Source: Gymnorhina tibicen
Taxonomy: Eukaryota; Chordata; Aves; Passeriformes; Artamidae
Assembly (NCBI GenBank): GCA_013399875.1
Contig: VXAZ01000415.1
Span: 63,035 to 127,034, forward strand
DNA length: 64,000 nucleotides
Direction of reading: 5' to 3'
In this document: one piece after another, positions 36,901 through 48,251 of the stretch
Position numbering within the stretch: the stretch's first letter is position 1
Layout of the letters: every line of letters starts with the position of its first letter
Notes under the pieces: generated by a model
What the model saw: the letters and a program-made list of their open reading frames with translations, nothing else
Databases searched by the model: none
What the model was told of the DNA's origin: nothing
Made by a program: the position numbers and the translations under genes

Positions 36901-38454
36901 CCCCCATTTCTTAAATATGTCTGAGCAGAGGAGCCAACTGCTCCTCCGGCTGGTTGAAATTTTGAGATTTAGGTTGTTTTCATGTTTCAGAGCTGTCTGC
37001 ATGTGGCTGTGATCAGCTCAGGGCAGTTCATGGCCTCCTCCCACACAGGTCACTCCTGCAGTCCTCTGCTACCCAAATCCTGCCAGTGATGCCCAGTACA
37101 AGTATTCCCAGTAGGGTGTGAAGAATGTCCTCACTCGCCCTCCAGGTTCCTATAAAGCACTGAAACACAGCTCTGTTATCCAGAAAGAAATAGCCAATGC
37201 AGCAGTTACAAAATGAAAAAGAAACTATAAAATAAGAAAGAAAAAAGGTGGATTTTTTGGTCGTTGTTTTGCTTTTGGCTTTTTTGTCTAAAATATTTCT
37301 CCAACTTGTTTATTTTCTTTCAGATTACTTGTTTATTTTAAGGAATAAAGTGTTTGCTGACAGAGGCATAAGACCTTTTATAGGCTAAAATAACAGCAAT
37401 CTATCTCCTCCTGTAACTCTGTGACAGCTACTAAATCAATGACAATAAAGCATCAATGGTTAACACTGTACAGTTTATTCTGGAAAAAATAGCTGTGAGG
37501 GTGGTTATTGTGATCCCACAGTTACGGACAAAAGGGAACTTGGTCTAAAACTGGGCATTTGGCATCTCCTTATGCAGGGAAAACATGGCAACTGAACCCA
37601 ACAGGGTTAGAGCCAGACCCAGACAGAATGTTGGGGGCTCAAGGGCAAAATTCCTGACCTGGGCACTGCTTTCCTGTTTGACCTTGAGAAATGGCTTCAA
37701 TCTTTGATGAAGGCAGGGCTGCTGATACTTTACCACTGGTGAAATGAGAATAGCATCAGTTTTTGATCAGTTATTTGAGGGCGCCTGATGGAAGGCACTG
37801 AGCAGGTGTTGATTGTAGGAATCCAGTCCATACTTTTCCCCCAGGAACAGGAAGGTCAGCATTGTGAGAGAACTCGCACATGATGTGAAGTAACTTGGTT
37901 TTCTGGTTTGATTGGTATGGGTTGCTTACAGATATATCCTAGTTTGGAATGAAGTGAAACAGCATTTATTTGGCTGGGTTTTTTTGCTAAGAACATTACT
38001 TAGTAGTAAATTTCAAACTTTCTTGTGTCTCTGAAAAGAACAGAAAGCACTGGTTCTGAGAAGAAGAGAAAGTGCTAGTAAAATATTGCATCTGTTGAGA
38101 TTGCACTTTAAACAGGATTCATTATTAAAAGAGAGACATGTATACGTTTCCTGAAACAAGACTTGTTAAACACAAGATAGAATTTTGCCAACAATGATAG
38201 GAGAAGTCATTTTAAAAAGTCTCAGACTTAAAAACCAACAGCGTTGCTTATTTAGAGGAAAGAGCTGGATTGCAGAATTTGCTTGTGTTCAGAAAACACT
38301 TTGATCATGAGGTGTGGAGTGATGGGCAACAGGCAGCGTGGCTGGAGCGAGGTTGCTCTTTAAGATTAGGGTTCATTTGCTGTGGTCAGCTTATAAATGA
38401 CACAAGTGTTAAGTGTAGGACACAGAGGGAACTCCAGAGCTCAGCTGGTCCATG
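33971..38454. other. intergenic sequence without recognisable gene
   Basis: Unique DNA. Contains a loose CpG cluster at about 34580-34735 and an AT-rich stretch with TTAATTAA/TAATTAA words near 35998-36020. Frames of up to 155 codons show no domain. Confidence 0.5.
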
Positions 38455-39180
38455 CCCCTGAAGAGGATCAAGCAGACCTTGATGATTTCTGATACGTTTC
38501 TCTAACATTCTCTTAAGACCTCCAGTGATGGAGAGGCAGCCCCAGCAGGAATTCTGCTGTCCTCCTTCACCAGGCTTTCCAGTAAAATGTTTTTCCTAAT
38601 GTTCTAATCTTTCTTGCTGTGAATTAAGCCTTCTCTCTTAGCTACTATTTCCACAAAGAACAGGTTATTCCCTTCCTTTATATGACAGCTTTCTGTTTGA
38701 AGATGGCTACCTGGTACATTTTCCTCTGTTTTCAGCTGCATATCCCAGTCCTTTCAATGTTTCCTCCCCTTTGGACTATTTTCTTTTGCTCCACACTATT
38801 TTCTTTTGCTCCACACTTTCCTGGAGTGCAGTGCCCAGCCCAGCTGTGTTCTTGCCAGTGCTGGGCAGAACAGAAGGATTGATTCACGTCTCAGAAACCT
38901 TATTTTTGTTTCTGTGTCTCAGTGTGACACTTGCCATTTTCACAACAGCGTGACACTGCTGATTCATGCTCGGTTTTGTCATTGGCTGTAACACCTACAC
39001 CCATCTTTGCAGAGCTGTTACCTAACCTGCTTCTCCACATCCGGTATTTGCACTGTCGGTTGAGTGTAGGATATTGCAGTTGCGTTTATTGAACTTCATT
39101 TTTCCCCCCGTAATTTTGCTAGTTTGCAAACACAATTTTACGTTCTATTCCCCTGTGCCTCTGGTTTCTTCCAGCTTTAT
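38455..39180 (-). mobile_element. ancient CR1/L3-type LINE relic
   Basis: Heavily diverged antisense LINE. 'cttaagacctccagtgatgg', 'gtttttcctaatgttctaat' and 'gtgaattaagcc' resemble the old CR1-like consensus. 'gtgtaggatattgcagttg' and 'gaacttcat' resemble its more upstream segment. Assigned by word order only; boundaries and class are approximate. Confidence 0.5.
38775..38814. repeat. 20-bp exact tandem duplication
   Basis: The unit actattttcttttgctccac occurs twice in direct succession without a mismatch, inside the old LINE relic, so it is much younger than its host sequence. Confidence 0.95.
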
Positions 39181-39334
39181 TCCATGGTCGTAGCTATGAA
39201 TGAAAACACTGAACTGGACTGAATCTAGATTATATCTACGTAGACAGTTCCTCCTAGACTGGATTTTGCAAGTTGCTTGTGCAAATGTTAGATCAGATCA
39301 TATAAAAATTCTTATTAAAGTCAAAACAGAGGAC

Positions 39335-39660
39335 ACAGAATCACAGAATGCTTTGGGTAGGAAGACAATTTAGAGAACATCCAGTTCCATCCCCTGCCAT
39401 GGGCAGAGACACCTTCCACTATCCCAGGTTGCTCCAAGTCCTGTCCAACCTGGCCTTGGACACTTCCAGGGATGGGGCAGCCACAGCTGCTCTGGGCAGC
39501 CTGTGCCAGGGCCTCCCCACCCTCACAGGGAAGAATTTTTTTCTAATATCTAATCTAACCTTACTCTCTTTCAGCTTGAAGCTGTTCCCCCTTGTCCTGT
39601 CATTCCAGGCCCTTATAAATAGTCTCTCTCCATATTTCTTGTCTGTCTCTCCTAAATTCA
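39335..39660 (-). mobile_element. CR1 LINE 3' fragment
   Basis: Octamers (acagaatcacagaatg), 'ccctgccatgggcagaga', 'gtccaacctggccttgga', 'tctgggcagcctgtgcc', 'ttcagcttgaagctgttcc' and 'agtctctctccatatttct'. Complete 3' end, 5'-truncated. A 112-codon plus-strand frame is the repeat antisense. Confidence 0.93.
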
Positions 39661-40420
39661 AAAGACCTTTACCTTTCATAATTTAAAATTAACTGACTCG
39701 AAGTAAAAACCTTTGTAGTTCCCATTTTTCTAGGGAACACTTGATGCAAAAGGGGCATTTACCACTGTGGTCTTCTTGGCATCCCCTGACAGTCACTTTT
39801 CCTGCCTGTTAAATAGCAGAGTAACACCCTCCCTGTTTGTAGTGAACAAAGCTTTTCTCACTCTCTATTAGTGTATTTATGGAATGTTTCTTGTTACCCT
39901 CTGTGTCTCCTGATTATGGCTTTCTCCTTTATCCTTATGTGCTTATGTTTTCCTTTTATACTTGCCCTTGGCAATCTGATTTAGTTCCCATATATTGGGT
40001 TCCTCTGACTTAGGTCTGACATCAATGAGCAGATCATGGCATATCTTAATTGGTCCATTATGCATGGCAGCAGAATGAAGGATAAACAGTTTCAGCTCCT
40101 GATAATTTTTGCCTAAATTGCTGCCGTGCAATCAGGGTCACTCACTGAGAACCTTTATCATTTATCATTTTCGGAGCTTTGACAAGGTGAATGCTCAGGA
40201 CTAGCTTTTCTCCCCTCTCATTCCCTCTCACTGCAAAATCATAACAAATGCCTATCCAAAAGTTCCTGGGTGTGATTAGAAGAAGGGTGACCTGTGTTTT
40301 ATTCTGCTGTTCTGCAGAGACAGACCTCTGCTAGTGCTCTGTGTCCAAAGGGGTGCCAAATGTTCTCTTTGTTCCACTCAGTGGCTCATAATTAACAGGC
40401 ACTGTTCTCTCTGTCGCCAA
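39661..40420. other. spacer between CR1 copies
   Basis: No gene or repeat recognised. Confidence 0.45.
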
Positions 40421-40688
40421 GGACAGGACCTGAGGGAATGGCTGAAGCTGCATCAAGGAAGGTTCAGGTTGGATATTAGGAAAAGATTCTTCCCCCAGAG
40501 GGTGTTTGGGCACTGGAACAGCTCCCCAGGGAATGGTCACAGCACCAAGGCTCACAGAGTTCAAGAAGTGTTTGAACAACGCTCTCAGGCACAGGGTGGG
40601 ATTGTTGGGGATGATGCTGTGCAGGGCCAGGACTGTGATGATCCTTGTGGGGCCCTTCCAACTCAGCATGTACTATGATGCTATGATT
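40421..40688 (+). mobile_element. CR1 LINE 3' fragment of a second subfamily
   Basis: Sense on plus. 'ggacaggacctgagggaatg', 'ggttggatattaggaaaag', 'ctccccagggaatggtcac', 'caggcacagggtgggattg', 'gatgatccttgtgg' and an end at tactatgatgctatgatt. Its 3' sequence differs from the majority subfamily in this window. Confidence 0.9.
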
Positions 40689-43471
40689 AATAACAACACT
40701 GAATCAAGCCAAGAGCTGACTTCAGTCTGTGTTTTGGTTTTAGATCCATATTTGAACTTCCAGGGCTCAGTGTGGTGAGATGATCGCTGTGGTTTTACGC
40801 TAATGATGATCGTCTGCAACTCCCACGGGGGTGAGCAGAGTGGTTTATATTAAGTGCTGTAATTCAGCATCTCATTGTGTATGAAAATGAAAGAGATTAG
40901 TGCATTTGTGCTGAACATATTTCCGCATCAGTGCAGTGAGGGTGCGGTGACAAGACAGCTCTCTAAACCCAATTAGCTGAAGCGAATCCCAGAGATCTGG
41001 TCCTGTCTTGTCTGAGAAATGTCACCTAACACTGGAACATGTGTTACCAGGAAGCACAGCGCCTGATCATGTCAGGAGCCTTCAAGGAACCAATGCTCAG
41101 GCAACCTGCAGATCCTCTGTCAGCAGGTACGTGAAGGGAAACACAAGGCAGCTTAAGAGAACTCGTTTGCAGGGCTTTAAATCAATGCGACTCATCTAAA
41201 TCCTCCAACAAAAACCTTTTTAAAATGAAAATAAAAAGAATATGACCTTAGATGACTAATTTCATTAGTTTGACTAATGCTGGTTGGGGATTTTGAAGAT
41301 TTAAAGCACCATATGAAGCTGAGTATTCTTTTAGACTGCTGCAGGGTTGGATAAATGATCTCACATTTCTCACCTGCCTACACTCTGTGTTTCCACCCCC
41401 TCTGCTCACAATCTGGGTTTTGCTACTCTCTCTGGCCTAATGTCTCAGCATGTTCTGACTCCTCCTTCTGGGTGCCAAGACGTTCCGAGGAACGGGCTAG
41501 AAATAAAGGCAGAGGCAGATTCGTGTTTACTTTGTACCCGTACTCAGACATTATGTAATTTCTATGGATCCTAATAGATGCAGGAAAAGACACATTTGTG
41601 GGGCACTGGAAATGTAGATTCATTTTTATGTTCAGTGTGCTTGATACTGAGCTGGAACTCATGCTTGGATATTTTCTTGGAAGACAGTGCCCAAAGCAAG
41701 GACCAGAACAGTCCTCTGTTCAGAAGTGGGGGTTTGTAGCAGAAGTTTCCTGCACATTGTTGTTAAACAAGCGGGAGAGTGCTGCTTGATACCTCTTGAA
41801 GCCCTCATTTTGCAGACAAAAAATAATCCTGCAAGGCCCCATAATTTGGTTAACTACTCAGGCCTGACACTGAATCCTTGGAGACATCATGAAGAGGCCT
41901 TCATTCTGCAGCAAACAGATTGGCACTGCAGTGATGATAATTGTAATTATCATGAGCATAATAAATAAATGGCAATGCATTTTGCTAGCTTTAGGAGACT
42001 GAGTAATCTGGCAAACAGCTTGCTGCACTCTATCACACAATAATGATATTCACTGCCAGCCCAGGAAGTTTACCTAGGGGCTGTGACTCATGTTTGTTTT
42101 GAAAGGCACAGCATTAAAGGCCTGTGAATTATGTCTGTTGTGAAGAACACTGCATTTAAGTAATTACAAATGCAAAAGTAAAGCAAATCCACCAGGCAAA
42201 AAAAAAAAAAAAAAAAGCTAATTGATCTCCCTGTTTCACACACTCTTGGTCCTTTGTCTTCATAAAATTTTTGCCACTGGGGTGGTTTTCTTGGGATGGT
42301 TTAATTTCTGGTGCATCTTCTGGGGTCACTCTCTGGTCACTGGCTGACTTTCACTGTAGCACCAGGGTTGCTCTGACTCTGGGAGCCAGCCCTGGATGAG
42401 CCTGAATTTGGGGAATGCTTTTTCCTGATCTTCTGCTTGGGCAGATAAACTGTGACGGAAAAGGTAAGTGAATTCCTGGGGATGTTGCAGGGAGATGTTA
42501 GGGACACATTAAACACGCATTTGGCTGAGAAATTGCAGCTGTTTATGCTTTTCTTTAAAGAGGTTATTATAGGAATGGTTTCTCCCGTTGTTTATCTCAC
42601 CTGTAGGTAAGTTCATCAGCAAATAAAAGGTCACCTTGGTGCTGAGAGGATTTCCAGTGCCACTGTTCTGCTGTTTTTCCTGCTGTAACAGGCACATGAA
42701 GAGTCCTTAAAGAAAGGTGCAAAACCGGAAAACACATTAAAATCACAGATAATGAGTTAGTCAAATATGAATGGCAGAAGATAAATACTTTAGAATAGAC
42801 TCTAATAACCAAGAGCAAAATATAATTCTGAGTCTTTTTTTTTTTTCTTTAAAAGTTGCTCCCTGGGATGTGTTGTATACAGACCACTGAAAAATTGACT
42901 TTTGCTTCTGATCCTGCTAACAATTGGTCAGGCACTGAGCAGCTTTCCTGAACTGGGCTCAGAGCAGGGAATAAATGATAACTCCAGTCATTCCTTGTGT
43001 GCTGAACTGTAGGTTTTCCTGCTGTGTTCCCTGGAGCTGTGGCAGGTGAGCGATGCCTGACCCACAGACTCGCTCCAGCAGCTTCTCCTCCCTGCTCTGT
43101 GCTCCTCTGGTTCATGCCATGCCATCCAGCATGCCTGGGATTTCACCAGGTGCATGACTTTGCAGATAAACTGGGAGATTTATTTTTTTTTTTATCAGCA
43201 AACCCTGTTACCTCTGCCAGTCTTCTAATTTCTCACCCAAATGTTGTTTAGAGTTACTGTCAACCTTTGCTATTGCCAAGCTTTTAGTCAAGATGAGTCA
43301 GGCTAAAATAGGCATCGAAGAGCAATGCGTAAGACTTCGGAAAATAAGTTAGAAATCTTTCACATTTGCCTTCTAGCTTCTGAGTTATTCACAGCACATT
43401 TGTTTGGCTCTTCCCTGCAAACTTTGAGGCTGGAAATCATTTTGGAAAAACAAGTGAGTTAAGGTAGTGTT
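40689..43471. other. intergenic sequence with candidate regulatory motifs
   Basis: No gene. AT-rich words and a 9-bp perfect palindrome at 41934-41953; A19 run at 42198-42216; T-rich run at 42834-42846. Candidate conserved elements at about 40855-41000 and 41890-42060. Confidence 0.45.
41934..41953. promoter_or_regulatory. homeodomain-type palindrome
   Basis: Arms atgataatt (41934-41942) and aattatcat (41945-41953) are perfect reverse complements separated by GT. TAATT half-sites facing each other fit dimeric homeodomain binding. Surrounding AT-rich, low-repeat sequence resembles non-coding enhancer DNA. Confidence 0.35.
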
Positions 43472-43895
43472 ATGGAATCAAAGAATCCTGGAATGATTTG
43501 GGTTGGAACAGGCCTGAAAGATCATCCAGTGCCACCCCCTGCCATGGGCAGGGACACCTCCCACTAGACCAGGTTAAGCAGAGCTCCATCCAGCCTTACC
43601 TTGGACACTCCCAGGGATCCAGGGGCAGCCACAGTTTCTCTGGGCACCCTGTGCCAGGGCCTCCCCACGCTCATAGTCAAGATTTTTTTCCTAATATCCC
43701 ATCTAAACCTACTCTCTCAGTCTGTAGCCATTCCCCCTTGATCTGTCACTCCAGACCCTTGTAAAAAGTCTCTCTCCGTCTTTCTTGCAGGGTCCCTTCA
43801 GGCCCTGCAAGGCCACAATGAGGTCACCCCAAAGCTTCTCTTCTGCAGGCTGAACAATCCCAATTCTCTCAGCCTTTTCTCCCTGCCTCCTAGAC
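43472..43895 (-). mobile_element. CR1 LINE 3' fragment
   Basis: Octamers (tggaatcaaagaatcctgg), 'ccctgccatgggcaggga', 'ccactagaccagg', 'tctgggcaccctgtgcc', 'cccttgtaaaaagtctctct', 'ggccctgcaaggccacaa' and 'caggctgaacaatccca'. About 420 bp of intact 3' end. Confidence 0.93.
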
Positions 43896-44090
43896 TTGAG
43901 GCATGATGGAAAACCCCCAGGCTGACCAGGCCAAGCTGGAAACTGCTCTTGATGCTGGGTCCCCCAGTACCTCTGTTCACAACCGTCTATCAAAGAGGCA
44001 GCCTGTGGCCATGGCCCAGTGGCACCAGCTCAGCTCTGTGGCCTGTTCTTCTCCCAGGTCGTCATGGTTTCTCGGGGTCTGAGGTGGTGT

Positions 44091-44187
44091 GTTCCCTTCC
44101 TGCATGAAGAAAGGTGCTCAAATTCACTTGTATTTTTTGTTCCCTTCCTGCATGAAGAAAGGTGCTCAAATTCACTTGTATTTTTTG
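44091..44187. repeat. 48-bp exact tandem duplication
   Basis: The 48-base unit beginning gttcccttcctgcatgaaga at 44091 repeats at 44139 with no mismatch through about 44187. Not part of a CR1. Confidence 0.95.
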
Positions 44188-46079
44188 TGCATGCTCACAG
44201 TACGCTATTGGTTTTTTTTCTAGTGCATTTATAACAATTAATTTGGTGTCACATCCTAGGTCAGGATTAATTAGAGATGTCCAGTGTTTGGTACGTGCAG
44301 CCCTTCCATCTGTCAGAGAGGCTGACACGAATATACAGGAATGCTTTCAGGGGCACGACCTGCTATTGCTGTGTATCATTAATATCAGAATGATACTCAT
44401 TCTGCAGATTGCATTGTCTGTATAAGACATCTTATTCATTTTGATTGTATTCGTTTAATATAGAACACTGAGGAAGTTTGAGAGTTGCACAGGTTAAATG
44501 CTGCAGTAACCACTGGAAGTTCACACAGCAATCATGAATCGTCTCCTGTAACCAAGGAGTGCTGTGTGCTTAACTGTAGTGAATGTGGAGTAATATGGGC
44601 TAAAAGCAATAGTTCAAAAATACATTTCCAGTTTATTGGATGGTAGCTCAATAGTAATACCTCGCTGTGTGTTTTGATTCACAGTTCCATTATGGAAACT
44701 GCCAATTTCTCTGCCAAAGTCTTGGCTCAGAAGATTCACAGTTGATCCCCGTGAAAAACAGGTGATTGGATTTTACTCTCATTATCTTGCCTGTAGTTGT
44801 GTTGCTTTAAAAATATGATTCTGGAGAAGAAGAAAGGAGAAAGGATGAAGTTTAAAACTACCCTTAAGCATCAGAAGTCAGAAAGAGACTACTTGGGCAG
44901 CAGAATGGCCAATATCTGCCTCTGGAGCAGTTGATGTTCAGCCCAGAGGCTGAAACATGAGGGCTTTGGATCTCATCAAGTTCCTTCTGATAAAAAAATT
45001 ATCAGAGGGATGGAAACCTAAACCCAACCCTAAAACATCTGGGTAAATAAAACTCAGAGTGGAAAGAGTGCAGACTCGAGGAGAAGTCAGAGAAGGAAAA
45101 AAAGATTGGTGTGGAGAAGGGATTTAAGGAGGACAACTTTTCATAACCTGCTCATGTGGAAAAAACCCAAAAAGGACAAATTAATGATAAGAGAAGGAAA
45201 TAGCTGAAAAAAGCATGTGAGTCTTTTTTCCTTTGTTGGCAAAACAAGAACTGCCTGAGACTTCTGATAACATTCACTGTAGACTTTTAGCAAGAAAGTT
45301 GCAAAGTACTAGAAGAAGCTAATGATATGCTAATTTTTAGAACCTTTAATACGTTTAACCCTGGAAACTTTAAGCTGGCTCATTTGATATGAATTCCAGG
45401 AAGATTCCAGGAAAACCTTTAGCCTCACCTTGAGTGAGGCAAAAATTAAAATGTGGTTGTGTAATGCTGTCTCATCCAACATTCCCTCCAGGTAGAATAA
45501 GCATTCTCCAACTTCATAGTTTTTAATAAAGCAAGAAGTCACTGTTAACGTGATTCACTCTGATTTCTGAGAGGTATCTGAAAGGTCCTGTGGGCCCCTT
45601 TGATAAAAGAAAAACCAGTACAAAGGCAGCAAACGCACAAAGGTTGCTTAAAATTGTCCTTGTTTTTGGAACATGGGAGTGATGTGGGCAATAAGGGTGT
45701 TAACATCAGGTTTCTCTGGGAATCTGCTCTTGGTTCAGTCTGTTAAGCATCTTCAGAGCTAATAACAATAAATCCCAGGTGAGGACACAGACATGAATAA
45801 ACAGCAAAGAGAGCTGGTTACTGATACAGCCTCGCCTCGATCTCTCGAGGAGCTGCATTCATCTGAGCAACATGCATTTTACGAATGTGACATGCCAGGG
45901 CACACATCCAGGGACAAAGGCAGGAGTTCTCACTTGTAGGATGGGGCTGTGCATTCCCAAGGCAGCGGCTCTGGAAAGGAGGCAGAGGCAGGAGCAGGTA
46001 ATCAATCAGGCGTGAGCTGTGGTGCAGAGGCACTGCTGAACAGCAATGAAGAAAGGAGGCGGGGGGCAGGACTTCTGAT

Positions 46080-46390
46080 TATTAGCGAGATCGCCCCGGG
46101 AATGCCATCTGCTCCAACGTCAACGCCTCGACAAAGGGATGCTGACAGCTTGGAGGTGATGAATCACGTGAGGTCTGCGCAATTTGCCTCAGCAAGAGGG
46201 GAAGGTGCAGCTCTCAAATATTAGCCAAGATAACAAAAAAATACAGCTTTTGAGGTATTAAATGCTTCATTCTTGTCAAAAGCCGGCGATGTCAAATGAC
46301 TTGAAGTTTCAAAGGTATGGAATTTGTGCAGCTGCTGTGAGCATAAATCAGATTTGTAGGTGCTCCGTGCCTCTCGGAGCATTTCTACTT
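46080..46390. promoter_or_regulatory. candidate non-coding regulatory element
   Basis: Local CpG enrichment, an E-box in a longer palindrome-like word (aatcacgtgagg), AT-rich linker words, and a perfect 7-bp inverted repeat (tgctccg 46361-46367, cggagca 46375-46381). No repeat family recognised. Assigned by appearance only. Confidence 0.3.
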
Positions 46391-48209
46391 AGGAGCTTAG
46401 ACATGAAGACAGGAACATGAATTTTATTGACTGGCTCTGAAATTCTTGTCTGGAATCAGGGAGTATCAAGAGCAAGCTGGTTTTGTCACACACCTTGAAG
46501 CCATCTCAGAAGAATCTCTCTGTTTTTCAGCTAAAGGCACGTGGGATCCTGCAAGCCATCCTTGCCTTAGCTGTGTGCACCTTTACACAGAAGGACTCAT
46601 TTGTTAGCTCAAAAAGCCAAGCATCAGCTCCAGCAGAGCAAGCTGCTTCCTGTGCCAGGCTTCCAAGCTAATCTGAATCCTGGTATTGCAGCCTTTCCTC
46701 TCTGCTCTGCCCAAGTCTGGAGTTTTCATCCGAATATTCCTAATTTTGAGGAAATGCTTATTTGGCTAGGGATCCCGAGTTATCATCTTTGAGATGTACT
46801 TTGTCAGGATGTTAACTTATTAATATGGCAGCATAACTGACTCTGTTTCTTCCCCTCCCATCACTAAGCAACCAGACAAGGGAAAATGTCAAGTTTTTGG
46901 CCGTATTTGACACAGGAGTTCAGCACAGCTTTCAGATATTTTTCCTTCAGATACATTTAGCAGCATCTATTCAAGGAGCTGTGCGGAAATACTGCGAGTG
47001 CTTTGGCACGTTCTCTTGCAGCCCCAACACTGCTCTTTGAGGGAAAGGCACCACAGAAATATTTCAGGTACCATGCTGCCCGTGAATCATGCAAAATGCT
47101 CTCACTCCAGTGAGGGTTTCTTTTGAATGGTGGGGTTTTTTCCCTGCAATCTTGGACTTCTAAGTGTTTTTCAGAGTTCCTGGTAATGGAGGCTCTGTTC
47201 TTAAAATAATACCTGGCAGCAGAAGTGCACACAGAGCTCTCCCTGCAGCTGGTGCACAGGTGAGCAGCGACACCTGTGCTGAAGCCATCTGGGCTCAGTG
47301 GCAGGACAGAAAATTGAGGACGGTGGCAGGGCTGGGGCCACGCCTTGGGGTGAATTGGATTTCCCCATTTCACAGAGCAGGAGCTTCGAGAAAAACTAGC
47401 ACCAAAGAAAGCAGAGAAGTCTTTTACTCAGCTGCTTTTTCACAAGAGTGGCGTCGTGTCAGGGGTTGTAATGCACAAGGGAATTCAGCCACACGAAGCA
47501 GAAGAGGACATGTCACCCACTGGGGCCACTACAGTGTCACATCTGATACCTGAATGTCCCCCCACTTCCCATTGGAGGAAACTCAACACTGAGGAGAACC
47601 AACAAAAATGTAGGGAGATTGCTAATGAACCACTTGAAGAAGGGAGTGAAGAGACTTGCTAATGAAAGGATGAATCTTTGGTGGCAGATCTATAAAAAGA
47701 GGAATAGAAGTCTTAGCAGATCAAAAATAAGTGATCCCAGCTTAGACAGTCTTTTTTTTTTTCTTCATAAAATGATTTTTGTGAGAAAACAGCTTGTTTT
47801 TCCTGCTGTTTTTAATTTCCTTCTAGGAGCTGTAGGTTTTTTCTAGAACTGAAATTATGGGCAAGTCTTTTCTGCAAATCTTTCCATTTTCAACCCCGAA
47901 ACCTTTCCTTTCCTTGCTGAGCGAGAAGGGAGAGACAAGAGGGGATGAAAAGAAACCTAACTCCCTTAAAAGTTTCTGGGTGTCAAATTGCATTCAGAAC
48001 ACCCAGAAAACAACCATTTATTCTGGCCAATTTAAAAAAGAAAATCCCGTTCTCCTCCCTTGCACTCTCCCAGTTTCCAGGGGGCAAATCAGTACCACCT
48101 TGGGGTGAATCATTTGGGTGCCATGAACGTGACAAAGCTGCAGAGGGAGTGAACGGCAGGGACACTGTCCAGGAATAGGGGCAGGGAGAGCAGTGAGGGT
48201 GGAGGAAGG

Positions 48210-48251
48210 ATCATCGTCGTCATCATCACCATCATCATCATCATCATCATC
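48210..48251. repeat. (ATC/GAT)n microsatellite
   Basis: About fourteen ATC-type triplets with CGT and CAC interruptions. It causes a poly-aspartate frame on the minus strand that is not a gene. Confidence 0.95.

Noticed and set aside
39348..39686. 112-codon frame with a LALDTSRDG-type block, also seen near 560, 16485, 21870, 28764, 43498 and 63056
   Set aside because: The recurring peptide is the antisense translation of CR1 3' ends, not a gene family.
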